Shown here in pieces: positions 6,634 through 15,314 of a stretch of 32,893 nt of DNA. A model generated the notes under the pieces. The model saw nothing but the letters and a program-made list of their open reading frames with translations. It had not been told where the DNA came from and searched no databases. The stretch covers positions 1 to 32,893 of the forward strand of contig NZ_MOEN01000017.1 in assembly GCF_001968985.1 (NCBI RefSeq), written 5' to 3'. A program made the position numbers and the translations under genes. Within the stretch, counting starts at the first letter, position 1. Every line of letters starts with the position of its first letter. The stretch comes from Desulfurobacterium indicum. Its GTDB lineage: Bacteria; Aquificota; Aquificia; Desulfurobacteriales; Desulfurobacteriaceae.

Positions 6634-7971
6634 ATGAAAATAGAAGAGAAAGTCCTCTCTACCATTAAAAGGTTTTCTCTACTAAAACCTAACGAAACTG
6701 TTCTCTGTGCCGTTTCCGGAGGACCTGATTCGATTGCCCTGCTCCACATACTAAAAGCGCTATCCAAAAGATTAAAAGTCAACCTCCATGCTGCTCATTT
6801 CAATCACGGTCTGAGAGATTCCGAAGCTGATGAAGATGAAAATTTTGTAAAAAGCATCTGCAAAGAATTATTCATACCTCTCATCGTAGGCAAAGAAAAT
6901 ATCAAAAAACTGTCAGGTGGGAAAAATATAGAAGCTGTTGCTAGAAAAGAGAGATACAGTTTCTTACAGGAAACCGCGAAAAAGATAAAAGCTGATAAAA
7001 TAGCTCTCGGACATACCGCTTCCGACCTGTGTGAAACCGTTATTTTCAATATGACAAAAGGGAGTGGAATAAAAGGATTAAGAGGATTTCTTCCAAAGAG
7101 GAAAAACATAATAAGACCTCTCTTTGAAGTGTCCAGGGAGGAAGTTGAAAACTATCTAAAAAACCACAATATTCCGTTTAGAATAGATTCTTCGAATTTC
7201 AATATAAAATTTTCAAGGAATTTAATAAGATTGAAAGTGATACCCTACCTTAAGAAAATAAATCCGTCACTGGAAGAAACTATTTTAAGAGAAACACAAA
7301 CACTAAGAGAACTGGAAGAATTTATCACAGAAACCGTAAACTCAATTCTGAAGAATTGTATTCTAACTCAAAACACCTTCTCAATACAACTAGAAAATCT
7401 ACTTCCACTGCATTCCTTCATTAAAAAAGCCGTTATTCAGGAAGCATTTCTAAAACTTACAGGAGAATCATTAAATACAAAAAAATTAAGTGCCGTAATT
7501 AACCTGCTGAAAAGCCATAAAAGTGGCAGTATTGACCTTAAAAACTCTTTCAAAGCTATAAAAACACAAGATGTTCTTATAATTAAAAAAGAAGAAAAAC
7601 AGCAAGTTCATTTCAAGATTCCCATAGTAACAATTCCTTCTGAAATAGAAACACCTTCTGGAACTTTCAAATTTGAAAACACCAAAGATGGAGATTTCGT
7701 ATTCCCTGAAGATGAACTAAAAAAAGGATTGTTCATAAAAACAAGAGAAGGTGGAGAGTGGTTATCACTTCCTTTTGGAAGGAAAAAGCTAAAAAAATTC
7801 TTAAACGAGAAAAAAATTCCGTTTCATCTGAGAAACAGAATACCTCTGCTTACAACAGACGAAAATGAAGTGATATGGATTCCAGGTCTCTACAAAAAAA
7901 CATATATTAAGGAAAGCAAAAGAAAAGTATTCGTGAGGTATGAAGGTGGAATTAAAGATTTTGATAAATGA
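6634..7971 (+). CDS. tilS: tRNA(Ile)-lysidine synthase
   Basis: TilS attaches lysine to C34 of tRNA-Ile(CAU), switching both codon reading (AUG to AUA) and charging identity; it is essential in most bacteria. The 446-residue product has the PP-loop SGGPDS at residues 28-33, the HAAHFNHGLR segment typical of TilS, and the C-terminal substrate-binding domain (GEWLSLPFGRKKLKKFL region). The ATG at 6634 is preferred because an upstream in-frame start at 6586 would lie inside the tRNA gene; a weak AGGA precedes it. It ends inside hpt (32-base overlap). The tilS-hpt-ftsH order is conserved widely in bacteria. Confidence 0.95.
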   Translation: MKIEEKVLSTIKRFSLLKPNETVLCAVSGGPDSIALLHILKALSKRLKVNLHAAHFNHGLRDSEADEDENFVKSICKELFIPLIVGKENIKKLSGGKNIEAVARKERYSFLQETAKKIKADKIALGHTASDLCETVIFNMTKGSGIKGLRGFLPKRKNIIRPLFEVSREEVENYLKNHNIPFRIDSSNFNIKFSRNLIRLKVIPYLKKINPSLEETILRETQTLRELEEFITETVNSILKNCILTQNTFSIQLENLLPLHSFIKKAVIQEAFLKLTGESLNTKKLSAVINLLKSHKSGSIDLKNSFKAIKTQDVLIIKKEEKQQVHFKIPIVTIPSEIETPSGTFKFENTKDGDFVFPEDELKKGLFIKTREGGEWLSLPFGRKKLKKFLNEKKIPFHLRNRIPLLTTDENEVIWIPGLYKKTYIKESKRKVFVRYEGGIKDFDK

Positions 7972-8455
7972 GAACGAACTGAAAGAGAGATTAAAAACAC
8001 TGGGAAGAGAAATTTCCGAAGCCTTCAATGGTGAAAAAGTAACAGCTGTGTGTATATTAAAAGGTGCTTTCATGTTTACAGCTGACCTTATAAGAGAAAT
8101 GGAAACAGAAGTAGAAGTTGAATTTATGAGAATTAAAAGCTACGACGGTATGAAAAAGAAAGTCGATAAACTCCTTTATGATGTGGAATGCGACATAAAA
8201 GGTAAGAACGTGCTGATCATAGATGATATACTTGATACTGGCGGTTCTCTAAAATTTGCGACGAAAGAACTGAGGAAGAGGAAACCGGCGCGGATGAAAA
8301 CCTGCGTCCTACTTGAAAAAGAAAGGAAAAAAGACTTTAAAGCAGACTTTGTAGGATTTAAAATACCTGATAAGTTTGTTGTCGGATACGGACTCGATAT
8401 AAATGAATTATATAGAGACTTACCCTACATTGCAGTAGTAGAAAACAACAACTGA
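7940..8455 (+). CDS. hpt: Hypoxanthine phosphoribosyltransferase
   Basis: This purine-salvage enzyme makes IMP (and usually GMP) from hypoxanthine or guanine and PRPP. The 171-residue product has the PRPP-binding motif VLIIDDILDTGGSL at residues 91-104 and the CILKGAFMFTADL segment that supplies the pyrophosphate loop. The ATG at 7940 overlaps the tilS end by 32 bases and sits only two bases behind GTGAGG. The GTG at 7946 has better spacing to the same site, so the start could be two codons later. It lies 10 bases ahead of ftsH in a single transcript. Confidence 0.94.
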   Translation: MKVELKILINENELKERLKTLGREISEAFNGEKVTAVCILKGAFMFTADLIREMETEVEVEFMRIKSYDGMKKKVDKLLYDVECDIKGKNVLIIDDILDTGGSLKFATKELRKRKPARMKTCVLLEKERKKDFKADFVGFKIPDKFVVGYGLDINELYRDLPYIAVVENNN

Positions 8456-8465
8456 GGAGTGTAAG

Positions 8466-10352
8466 ATGAATCGGTTTCAGGATATTTTGAAAAGCGTAGC
8501 ATTATGGATAACAATAGCCCTTATTATGATAATAGCTTTCAACTTTTTCAGTTCCCCTCAATTTACAAGGAAAAACATTCCGTTTTCCACATTCCTCCAG
8601 GAAGTTGAAAAAGGTGAAGTTAAAAAAGTAACAATAAAAGGGCAGCAAATCACAGGCGTTACAAAAGAGGGAAAGGAATTTGAAACATACGCACCTTACT
8701 ATCCTGATCTCGTTAAACAACTGACAGAAAAGAAGGTTGAAATAAACGTTAAGCCGGAAGAAGGGAGTCCCTGGTATATAACGGTTTTGGTATCCTGGCT
8801 CCCGATGATATTCCTAATTGTTATATGGATAAGCATGATGAGACAGATGAACGCAGGAGGAAGTAAAGCTCTCTCTTTTGCGAAAAGTAGGGCGAAGATA
8901 TTCATAGACAACAAGCCTAAAGTAACATTCAAAGACGTTGCAGGCATTGACGAAATTAAAGAAGAAGTGGCGGAAATCGTTGAATTCCTGAGAAATCCAA
9001 AAAAATACCAGCAACTTGGTGGAAAAATTCCAAAAGGCATCCTCTTAGCAGGAGCTCCTGGGACAGGTAAAACATTGCTTGCAAAAGCAATAGCAGGCGA
9101 AGCTAACGTTCCATTCCTCTCCGTCAGTGGTTCAGAATTCGTAGAAATGTTTGTTGGTGTAGGTGCATCAAGGGTAAGAGATCTCTTCGATCAGGCAAAG
9201 AAAAACGCTCCGTGTATAGTATTTATCGACGAAATTGACGCGGTCGGAAGAAAAAGAGGTGCAGGATTCACAGGCGGGCATGACGAAAGAGAACAAACGC
9301 TTAACCAGCTACTTGTAGAAATGGACGGTTTTGAAAGTAACGAAGGAATCATCGTAATTGGTGCAACAAACAGACCGGACATTCTTGATAGAGCATTGCT
9401 AAGGCCCGGAAGATTTGACAGACAGATCTATGTTCCTCTTCCTGATGTAAAAGGAAGACTTGAAATCCTGAAAATTCACACAAGGAACAAACCTCTTGCG
9501 GAAGACGTTGACCTTGAAGTTATCGCCCGTTCAACACCAGGATTCTCAGGAGCTGATCTTGCAAATATAGTTAATGAAGCAGCGCTAATAGCAGCCAGAA
9601 AAGGGCATGGGAAGATAATGATGGAAGACTTTGAAGAAGCAAAAGATAAAGTGACAATGGGAATTGAAAGAAAGAGCATGGTTCTAAGTGAGAGGGAAAA
9701 GATAACAACTGCTTACCACGAAGCTGGCCATACACTTGTAGCAAAACTCCTGCCAAATGCAGATAGAGTCCACAAAGTAACGATAATACCCCGCGGAAAA
9801 GCTCTTGGAATCACGCAACAGTTACCGGAAGACGACAAATACACTTACACCAAAGAATACCTCCTTGACAAACTGTGTGTTCTCTTCGGAGGAAGGGTGG
9901 CTGAAGAAGTAGCCCTTGGAACAATCTCAACAGGTGCCGGCAACGACATAGAGAGAGCTACTGAAATTGCAAGAAAGATGGTTGCAGAGTGGGGAATGAG
10001 CGACAAAATAGGCCCCATTGCCATAAAGATGAAAGAGCAGTTAGGTGAGCCTACCGAAATAGTAAGTGAAGATCTCAAAAGACTTGTTGATAAAGAAGTT
10101 AAAAGAATAGTTACCGAAACTTACCAGAAAGCAAAAGAACTGATAACGAACAACTTAGAAAAACTTGAAAACCTTGCTAAAGCTCTTCTTGAAAGGGAAA
10201 CTTTAACCGGTGAAGAGATAGATCTTGCGATGAACGGAGAACTCAAAAACGACAAAAAACCACCCGAAAATCCGGCACCACCACAAAATAGTGATAAAAA
10301 AGAAGGGGAAAGAGACATACCACCGGGATTCAACCCTCAACTTGAAATGTAG
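8466..10352 (+). CDS. ftsH: ATP-dependent zinc metalloprotease FtsH
   Basis: FtsH is a membrane-anchored AAA+ protease that degrades damaged membrane proteins and regulatory proteins. The 628-residue product has two membrane spans (about residues 11-28 and 104-124) enclosing an extracytoplasmic domain. Further motifs are Walker A GAPGTGKT at 196-203, pore-loop MFVGVG at 228-233, Walker B VFIDEID at 252-258, the second region of homology ending in [10 protein letters not shown] at 311-320, and the zinc site HEAGH at 418-422. The C-terminal tail is proline-rich and variable. GAGGAG overlaps the hpt stop and sets the start. Confidence 0.98.
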   Translation: MNRFQDILKSVALWITIALIMIIAFNFFSSPQFTRKNIPFSTFLQEVEKGEVKKVTIKGQQITGVTKEGKEFETYAPYYPDLVKQLTEKKVEINVKPEEGSPWYITVLVSWLPMIFLIVIWISMMRQMNAGGSKALSFAKSRAKIFIDNKPKVTFKDVAGIDEIKEEVAEIVEFLRNPKKYQQLGGKIPKGILLAGAPGTGKTLLAKAIAGEANVPFLSVSGSEFVEMFVGVGASRVRDLFDQAKKNAPCIVFIDEIDAVGRKRGAGFTGGHDEREQTLNQLLVEMDGFESNEGIIVIGATNRPDILDRALLRPGRFDRQIYVPLPDVKGRLEILKIHTRNKPLAEDVDLEVIARSTPGFSGADLANIVNEAALIAARKGHGKIMMEDFEEAKDKVTMGIERKSMVLSEREKITTAYHEAGHTLVAKLLPNADRVHKVTIIPRGKALGITQQLPEDDKYTYTKEYLLDKLCVLFGGRVAEEVALGTISTGAGNDIERATEIARKMVAEWGMSDKIGPIAIKMKEQLGEPTEIVSEDLKRLVDKEVKRIVTETYQKAKELITNNLEKLENLAKALLERETLTGEEIDLAMNGELKNDKKPPENPAPPQNSDKKEGERDIPPGFNPQLEM

Positions 10353-10362
10353 TGGAGGAAAA

Positions 10363-10923
10363 GTGATAGATAAGGAAAGAATAAAAAAAGCTGTAAGAGA
10401 AATCCTGATTGCTATCGGAGAAGATCCGGACAGAGAAGGGCTGAAAGATACACCAAAACGTGTTGCTAACATGTATGAAGAAATCTTAGCCGGTTATGAA
10501 GACTCTCCAGAAAACCACTCGGTCCTGTTCAGCGAAAAGTATGATGAAATGATAATCGTTAAAGACATTCCTTTTTTTTCAATGTGCGAACATCACATGC
10601 TTCCGTTTTTCGGAAAGATACACATAGCCTACATACCGAGTGAAGAAAAGGTAACAGGTCTCTCAAAACTCGCCAGAATAGCTGATGTTTACGCAAAGAG
10701 ACTCCAGCTTCAGGAAAGAATGACGGAACAGATCGCCGATGCCATCATGGAAAAGTTCAATGCAAAAGGTGTAATGGTAATTGTTGAGGCTCAGCATCTT
10801 TGCATGATAATGAGAGGAGCTAAAAAGCCAGGCTCATTTACCATTACGAGTGCAATTAAAGGTATATTAAGAAACGAGCCTACAAGAACTGAAGCACTAT
10901 TTTTAATAAAGGATAGGAAATGA
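10363..10923 (+). CDS. folE: GTP cyclohydrolase I
   Basis: FolE converts GTP to 7,8-dihydroneopterin triphosphate, the first step of folate synthesis (and of queuosine precursors in some bacteria). I start it at GTG 10363, four bases after GGAGG and eleven after the ftsH stop, giving 186 residues and the usual N-terminus; an in-frame ATG at 10291 would lie inside ftsH. The zinc site is intact: C75 and H78 in [10 protein letters not shown] and C147 in AQHLCM. It overlaps the next gene by four bases (ATGA). Confidence 0.96.
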   Translation: MIDKERIKKAVREILIAIGEDPDREGLKDTPKRVANMYEEILAGYEDSPENHSVLFSEKYDEMIIVKDIPFFSMCEHHMLPFFGKIHIAYIPSEEKVTGLSKLARIADVYAKRLQLQERMTEQIADAIMEKFNAKGVMVIVEAQHLCMIMRGAKKPGSFTITSAIKGILRNEPTRTEALFLIKDRK

Positions 10924-11726
10924 AAAGACTACTGTTAGCAGTAATACCTGCAGTAATAACATCTTCCTGTATAACAGGCACTCCTCAGGAGAAGGGAAAA
11001 CCAGCAATAGCTCCACCTATTCAGGAAACTCAAGTTTTATCAAGGAAGGAAAAGGCTGAAGGATTCTATAAAATAGGTGTCTCTTATCTGCAACTCGGAG
11101 ACATTCCCCTTGCACTTAAATACCTTTTTAAGGCAAAAGATTTAAATCCAGATGATCCAAAAATTTATAACATGATAGGGTATACGTTTTATGTTAGAGG
11201 TGACACAAAATCAGCAATAAAATATATACATAAAGCTCTTGATATTGATTCTAACTTTTCTGAAGCCTACATGAATTTAGCAACAATAGCTGAAGGCGAA
11301 GGTAATTTAAAAGAGGCAAAAAAATATTATCTTAAAGCACTTTCCAATCCTTTATTCCTAAAACCAGAAGTTGCTTACTATAAACTGGCACTAATAGAAG
11401 AAAAGGAAGGAAATCTTAAAAAAGCTCAGAGATACCTTAACCTTGCCATAAGAAACAATCTTGATTTTGCACCTGCTTACGTAAAACTTGGTGAAATCCT
11501 TCAAAAGGAAGGAAGAATAGAAGATGCAAAACTTCTCTATTATCAGATAATAAAACGCTTTCCTAACATACAGGAGGTTTACTATCGCCTTGGCATTATC
11601 TATTTAAATGAAAAAAATATACCACTTGCAAAAAAATTCCTGATAAAATGTTATAAATTAAATCCCGACTCAAAATGGGGCATAAAAGCTCAAGAGGTGA
11701 TAGTAAAGTATGGCTTTAAAGAATAA
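10920..11726 (+). CDS. TPR-repeat lipoprotein, PilF/PilW-like
   Basis: The 268-residue product begins with a lipoprotein signal peptide: KR, a hydrophobic core and TSSC with the lipidated cysteine at residue 17. About six tetratricopeptide repeats fill residues 50-260, for example [19 protein letters not shown] and [18 protein letters not shown] lipoproteins of this size include PilF/PilW, which assemble the type IV pilus secretin, but the repeats alone do not fix the role. The start overlaps the folE stop by four bases, so it belongs to the same transcript. It overlaps the following unknown gene by 17 bases, suggesting the two envelope proteins are made together. Confidence 0.75.
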   Translation: MKRLLLAVIPAVITSSCITGTPQEKGKPAIAPPIQETQVLSRKEKAEGFYKIGVSYLQLGDIPLALKYLFKAKDLNPDDPKIYNMIGYTFYVRGDTKSAIKYIHKALDIDSNFSEAYMNLATIAEGEGNLKEAKKYYLKALSNPLFLKPEVAYYKLALIEEKEGNLKKAQRYLNLAIRNNLDFAPAYVKLGEILQKEGRIEDAKLLYYQIIKRFPNIQEVYYRLGIIYLNEKNIPLAKKFLIKCYKLNPDSKWGIKAQEVIVKYGFKE

Positions 11727-12513
11727 ACTTTTAATAGTCATAGGAATATTTACAGGTATAATAGTTGCATTTATTGCGGCTGTTTTTCTGTTTCTATATA
11801 AACCTTCATTTTTTCTTTCACTTATATTCGGAAAAGAAGAAATTCCAATTGTTAAAAAAGAAGAAAACACCACTCTGACGCAAAAAGAGCTTTACAGACT
11901 TGAAGAAGTTGTTACAAAGAATTTAGTAGAAATCAAAGAAGGGATAGCCCTTCATCCCGCTGTTGTTTTAAAGGTTACACAGAATGGAAATCAAACAGAT
12001 GCTTATATACTAACGATATCAGAACTTGAATGGCCCTTTATAAAAACTTTAATAAGAGGAGGCATAACACTTGATAAAGTAAAACAGGTTTACAAGTGTG
12101 GCAATATTTACCTTATAGACTATGACATAACAGGTATGTGGGTTCCATCTGTGAAAGCCGGACCTTTTATTGATAAAGGAGTTATTGTTCCGGGAATAGA
12201 CAACGGAGAACCTATAATAATGCCATTTTACGGAAATTGCACGCAAACTTCAGGATTAGTTTTCAATAACTTTGGAGATTTTGCCGGCGTATGCGTTACA
12301 GGAAAATTTGTTCCTTCAGATTTTATCGAAACTCTAAATCCATCAACATGTATTCCTCTCCTTCATCCTGAAAATGAAACAGAGAATGCCACAGGAAGCG
12401 TAACAAATTCAACAACCGCCACTGTCCCAACATTAAACAGGACAAACATCACTACAGGAAATAATATTACACAAAACGGAACAACGAACCAGGATTCCAC
12501 AGAAGAAAAATAA
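11710..12513 (+). CDS. Membrane-anchored protein of unknown function with sequon-rich tail
   Basis: I do not recognise this 267-residue protein. Residues about 6-30 form one hydrophobic segment, so it is probably an N-terminally anchored extracytoplasmic protein. Residues 60-215 form a compact domain with four cysteines (YKCGN, GNCTQ, GVCVTG, STCIP) and a SGLVFNNFGDFAGVCVTGKF stretch that faintly recalls the C-terminal strands of trypsin-fold proteins, though no catalytic triad is visible. The last 45 residues are Asn/Thr/Ser-rich and contain seven N-x-T triplets. It overlaps the TPR lipoprotein gene by 17 bases; GAGGTGA lies about eleven bases before the ATG. Confidence 0.7.
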   Translation: MALKNKLLIVIGIFTGIIVAFIAAVFLFLYKPSFFLSLIFGKEEIPIVKKEENTTLTQKELYRLEEVVTKNLVEIKEGIALHPAVVLKVTQNGNQTDAYILTISELEWPFIKTLIRGGITLDKVKQVYKCGNIYLIDYDITGMWVPSVKAGPFIDKGVIVPGIDNGEPIIMPFYGNCTQTSGLVFNNFGDFAGVCVTGKFVPSDFIETLNPSTCIPLLHPENETENATGSVTNSTTATVPTLNRTNITTGNNITQNGTTNQDSTEEK

Positions 12514-12547
12514 TATAATAATTTACACATCCTATTGAGGAATATTT

Positions 12548-13450
12548 ATGAAAAGCTTTGAGAAAGACATTGAGTATTTTGAAAGCTTAATATCTGAAGG
12601 AGAAATATTAGAAGCCACCGAATTTGGACTTAAATTACTAAACAAATACCCCGACAATTCAGTACTTCTGGATAAAGTTGTAGATTTCCTTTTCAAGGTG
12701 GGAAAAGGGAAAAACGCAATTAACCTTATATTGTCTCTGTCTCAAAAGAAGCTAAAAGAAGGTTACATTGAAAGTGCAGAATCACTTCTAAAAAAAGGAT
12801 TAAAGTATGAACCCTATAATATTAGAATCAGGAAACTGCTATCACTAATATACGAAGAGAAGGGACTTTTGTATGAAAGTTTCAGAATAATCTTTGAAGG
12901 ATGGAAAAATTGCCGGAATATTCAGGAAAAAAACGAAATGCGGAAAGAGATGATACTGAAACTTGAAAAACTAATAAGCACGGCAGAAGAGCTCAAGAAA
13001 AAAAATGTAGAAAATTTACTTATCTATTTTGCCAACCTCGCCCGAAAAACATTAAAAGCTGATAGATGCAGCCTATACCTTTTTAACAATAAAAAAAACG
13101 AACTATGGACAAAATTGGCTCACGGTGTAGAAAAGATAATTATCCCGGCCGATAGAGGGTTTGCAGGATATACGTTCAAAACCGGTACCCCGGTTATATC
13201 AAACAATCCATATGATGATAAAAGATTCTACAGGGATATAGACCAACAAACAGGTTACAGGACAGAAAACATAGCCACGGTGCCGATGTTCGGGAAAAAT
13301 GAGAAAGTAATCGGCGTATTTCAGGCGTTGAACAAAAAGGGAGGATTCTCCAGGGATGATGTTGCATTTCTATCATTCTTGGCAGAATATTTTGCCACAA
13401 TAATAGATGATTTTAACTTTGAAAAGAACTTGCAACAGAACACCAATTGA
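12548..13450 (+). CDS. TPR-GAF domain protein, putative intracellular sensor
   Basis: The 300-residue product has an N-terminal helical part of TPR/HAT character (about residues 1-135). A GAF domain follows at about 145-290, recognised from RCSLYLFN, GFAGYTFKTGTPVISNNPY and VPMF....VIGVFQALNKKGGFSRDD. The order resembles cyclic-nucleotide-binding GAF modules of phosphodiesterases. There is no output domain (no kinase, GGDEF or HD), so it probably acts through a protein partner held by the helical repeats. GAGGAA precedes the ATG. A TATAAT at 12514-12519 could be a -10, but without a good -35. The ligand is unknown. Confidence 0.8.
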   Translation: MKSFEKDIEYFESLISEGEILEATEFGLKLLNKYPDNSVLLDKVVDFLFKVGKGKNAINLILSLSQKKLKEGYIESAESLLKKGLKYEPYNIRIRKLLSLIYEEKGLLYESFRIIFEGWKNCRNIQEKNEMRKEMILKLEKLISTAEELKKKNVENLLIYFANLARKTLKADRCSLYLFNNKKNELWTKLAHGVEKIIIPADRGFAGYTFKTGTPVISNNPYDDKRFYRDIDQQTGYRTENIATVPMFGKNEKVIGVFQALNKKGGFSRDDVAFLSFLAEYFATIIDDFNFEKNLQQNTN

Positions 13451-13457
13451 ATATATT
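13430..13457 (+). promoter_or_regulatory. Promoter of tRNA-Arg(ACG)
   Basis: TTGCAA at 13430-13435 and TATATT at 13452-13457 have a 16-base spacer, and the tRNA begins 16 bases after the -10. The -35 lies inside the end of the TPR-GAF gene. The layout matches those in front of the other two tRNAs. Confidence 0.5.
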
Positions 13458-13472
13458 TTAGCTTTGACTAAC

Positions 13473-13549
13473 GCGCCCGTAGCTCAACTGGATAGAGCGT
13501 GGGACTACGGATCCCAAGGTTGCGGGTTCGACTCCTGCCGGGCGCGCCA
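13473..13549 (+). tRNA. tRNA-Arg(ACG)
   Basis: A complete 77-base cloverleaf with encoded CCA: acceptor GCGCCCG/CGGGCGC, D stem GCTC/GAGC, anticodon stem TGGGA/TCCCA with loop CTACGGA (anticodon ACG), T stem GCGGG/CCTGC with one G-U pair, and discriminator G. The D loop has A after GG, the A20 identity base of bacterial arginine tRNAs. A34 of this tRNA is the substrate of TadA, whose gene is the next one downstream. Confidence 0.97.
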
Positions 13550-13619
13550 CTTCTCATCCCTTTCCTTTGAACCTTATCAATCATAAATTTTCTCCAAATC
13601 CCCCTAAAAGGAATCTATA

Positions 13620-14096
13620 ATGAAAAGTGACGTTGTATTTATACTTGAAGCACTAAAAGAAGCAGAAAAGGCATACAGATATGGGGAGGTTCCCATAGGT
13701 GCTGTGATTGTAAAAGATAACCAAATTATAGGAAGAGGCTTTAACCGAAAAGAATTTCTCCAAAAACCGACAGCCCATGCAGAAATCATTGCTATAGAGG
13801 AAGCTTCAAGAAAATTAAATTCCTGGAGATTAAATGATTGCACGTTATACTCAACGGTAGAGCCGTGCATAATGTGCTGCGGTGCCATAATTCAGGCAAG
13901 AGTAAAAAAGGTGGTCTATTCTGTACCGGATCCAAAATTTGGCGGGATTGAAAGCCTGTTTTCAACGCTTTCCCATCCGAAAGCAAACCATCAGGTTGAA
14001 ACGGTAAAGATTTACATCCCGGAAGTGGAAACGTTGATGAAAGATTTCTTCAAAAATTTAAGAGAGAAAAAAATGGGTATAATTTCTAACCGATGA
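13620..14096 (+). CDS. tadA: tRNA-specific adenosine deaminase (A34 to inosine)
   Basis: TadA deaminates the wobble adenosine of tRNA-Arg(ACG) to inosine so that one tRNA reads CGU, CGC and CGA. The 158-residue product has the zinc-deaminase motifs HAE at 53-55 (E55 shuttles the proton) and PCIMC at 82-86, with the TadA-typical NSWRLNDCTLY and DPKFGG stretches. AAAGGAAT precedes the ATG. The gene lies 70 bases after the gene for its own substrate tRNA, probably on the same transcript. A bacterial guanine or cytosine deaminase is less likely given these motifs and length. Confidence 0.95.
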   Translation: MKSDVVFILEALKEAEKAYRYGEVPIGAVIVKDNQIIGRGFNRKEFLQKPTAHAEIIAIEEASRKLNSWRLNDCTLYSTVEPCIMCCGAIIQARVKKVVYSVPDPKFGGIESLFSTLSHPKANHQVETVKIYIPEVETLMKDFFKNLREKKMGIISNR

Positions 14097-14127
14097 AATA
14101 AAAAATTTAAAACAAAAGGAGGCCGCT

Positions 14128-15288
14128 TTGAAACCGATTAAAACGAGACTGCTGACTCCGGGACCTACAATAGTTCCCGAAAGGGTTCTTCAGGCGATGT
14201 CAACTCACACGCTATACCACCGCTCTCCGGAATTTAAAACCATTTTCTCTGAAACAATAGAAAGACTTAAGAGGTTTTTCAGAACTGAAAGAGACACGCT
14301 CGTTCTGACCGCTTCCGGAACAGGTGCAATGGAAGCAGCCGTTGCCAACCTGTTCGCTCCCGGTGACAGCGCCGTTGTCGTGGTAGGCGGAAAGTTCGGA
14401 AAAAGGTGGAAAGAGCTCTGCGAAGCGTTTGGCGTCAAACCTGTAGTAATAGAACTTGAATGGGGAAAAGCGGTAAAGGTTGAAGATATAAAGGAAGCAA
14501 TAGAGAAAAACCCAAACGTAAAGGGTGTTTTTATCCAGATATGCGAAACATCAACAGGTGTTTACAACGATGTAAGGGCGATAGGTGAAATTACATCAAA
14601 ATATGATGATGTGATATTAGTTGCCGATGGTATAACGGCCTTTGGAGTTTACGACATCCCAGTTGATGACTGGAATATAGACGTTGCTATAACAGGTTCC
14701 CAAAAAGCTCTAATGACACCGCCCGGGCTTGCCGTCATTTCTCTTAACGAAAAGGCTAAAAAGCGTCTGGAAAGGGAAAGGAGTGTTTACTACTTTGACC
14801 TTGCAAAAGAGATTAAAAATCAGGCAAAGGGGCAAACTGCATACACACCAGCTGTAAATCTTATAGTGGGACTAAATGAAGCGCTAAAAATGATAGAGGA
14901 AGAAGGACTTGAAAATGTTGCCGAAAGGCACCGCATACTGGCAATGTGTGCAAGAGAAGGAATAAAAGCCTTAGGACTTGAACTTTTATCAGAAGTGCCG
15001 GCAAACGGAGTAACAGCTGTAAAGGTTCCTGAAGGTATAGACGGACAGAAGCTCGTTTCATGGATAAGGGAAAAGTTCGGAATCGTCATAGCTGGTGGAC
15101 AGGATCACCTAAAAGGAAAAATATTCAGACTCTCTCACATGGGATACGTTGACATCTTTGATCTCTTAACAGAACTTGAAGCTGTCGAATTTGCCCTGAC
15201 AAGGATGGGATACAGGATAGAGTATGGAATATCTGTGAAAGCAGCAATGGATACATTTATAAGAGCCGTTCATAAAAGACCAGTTTAA
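14128..15288 (+). CDS. Class V aminotransferase, serine/alanine-glyoxylate type
   Basis: This pyridoxal-phosphate enzyme of 386 residues belongs to the serine-pyruvate/alanine-glyoxylate aminotransferase family. The N-terminal LLTPGPTIVPERVL and YHRSPEF segments, VLTASGTGAMEAA (about 59-71) and the Schiff-base lysine K193 in GSQKALMTPPGLA are all present. Members also include phosphoserine-type and soluble hydrogenase 42-kDa proteins, so the exact amino donor is uncertain; in autotrophs a role in glyoxylate/glycine-serine interconversion is common. The start is TTG 14128-14130, placed six bases behind AAAGGAGG. A TATAAT-like box lies at 14078-14083 inside tadA. A hairpin after its stop is shared with the convergent DUF39 gene. 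Confidence 0.88.
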   Translation: MKPIKTRLLTPGPTIVPERVLQAMSTHTLYHRSPEFKTIFSETIERLKRFFRTERDTLVLTASGTGAMEAAVANLFAPGDSAVVVVGGKFGKRWKELCEAFGVKPVVIELEWGKAVKVEDIKEAIEKNPNVKGVFIQICETSTGVYNDVRAIGEITSKYDDVILVADGITAFGVYDIPVDDWNIDVAITGSQKALMTPPGLAVISLNEKAKKRLERERSVYYFDLAKEIKNQAKGQTAYTPAVNLIVGLNEALKMIEEEGLENVAERHRILAMCAREGIKALGLELLSEVPANGVTAVKVPEGIDGQKLVSWIREKFGIVIAGGQDHLKGKIFRLSHMGYVDIFDLLTELEAVEFALTRMGYRIEYGISVKAAMDTFIRAVHKRPV

Positions 15289-15295
15289 CAACAAA

Positions 15296-15311
15296 GGGGC
15301 TTTGGAGCCCC
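15296..15311. terminator. Bidirectional terminator between aminotransferase and DUF39 genes
   Basis: GGGGCT (15296-15301) pairs perfectly with AGCCCC (15306-15311) around a TTGG loop. On the minus strand it is followed by a TTTGTTGTT tract, and on the plus strand by ATATCATTTT. It lies between convergent stop codons at 15288 and 15315 and can end both transcripts. Confidence 0.7.
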
Positions 15312-15314
15312 ATA

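Noticed and set aside
6555-6782. Minus-strand frame across the tRNA, with a GWSRTTDLAG-like segment
   Set aside because: It is the antisense of the CAT tRNA and the tilS start; such frames are a familiar mis-annotation.
10291-10362. Upstream extension of folE to an ATG at 10291
   Set aside because: It lies wholly within ftsH in another frame; GTG 10363 has GGAGG and gives the normal length.
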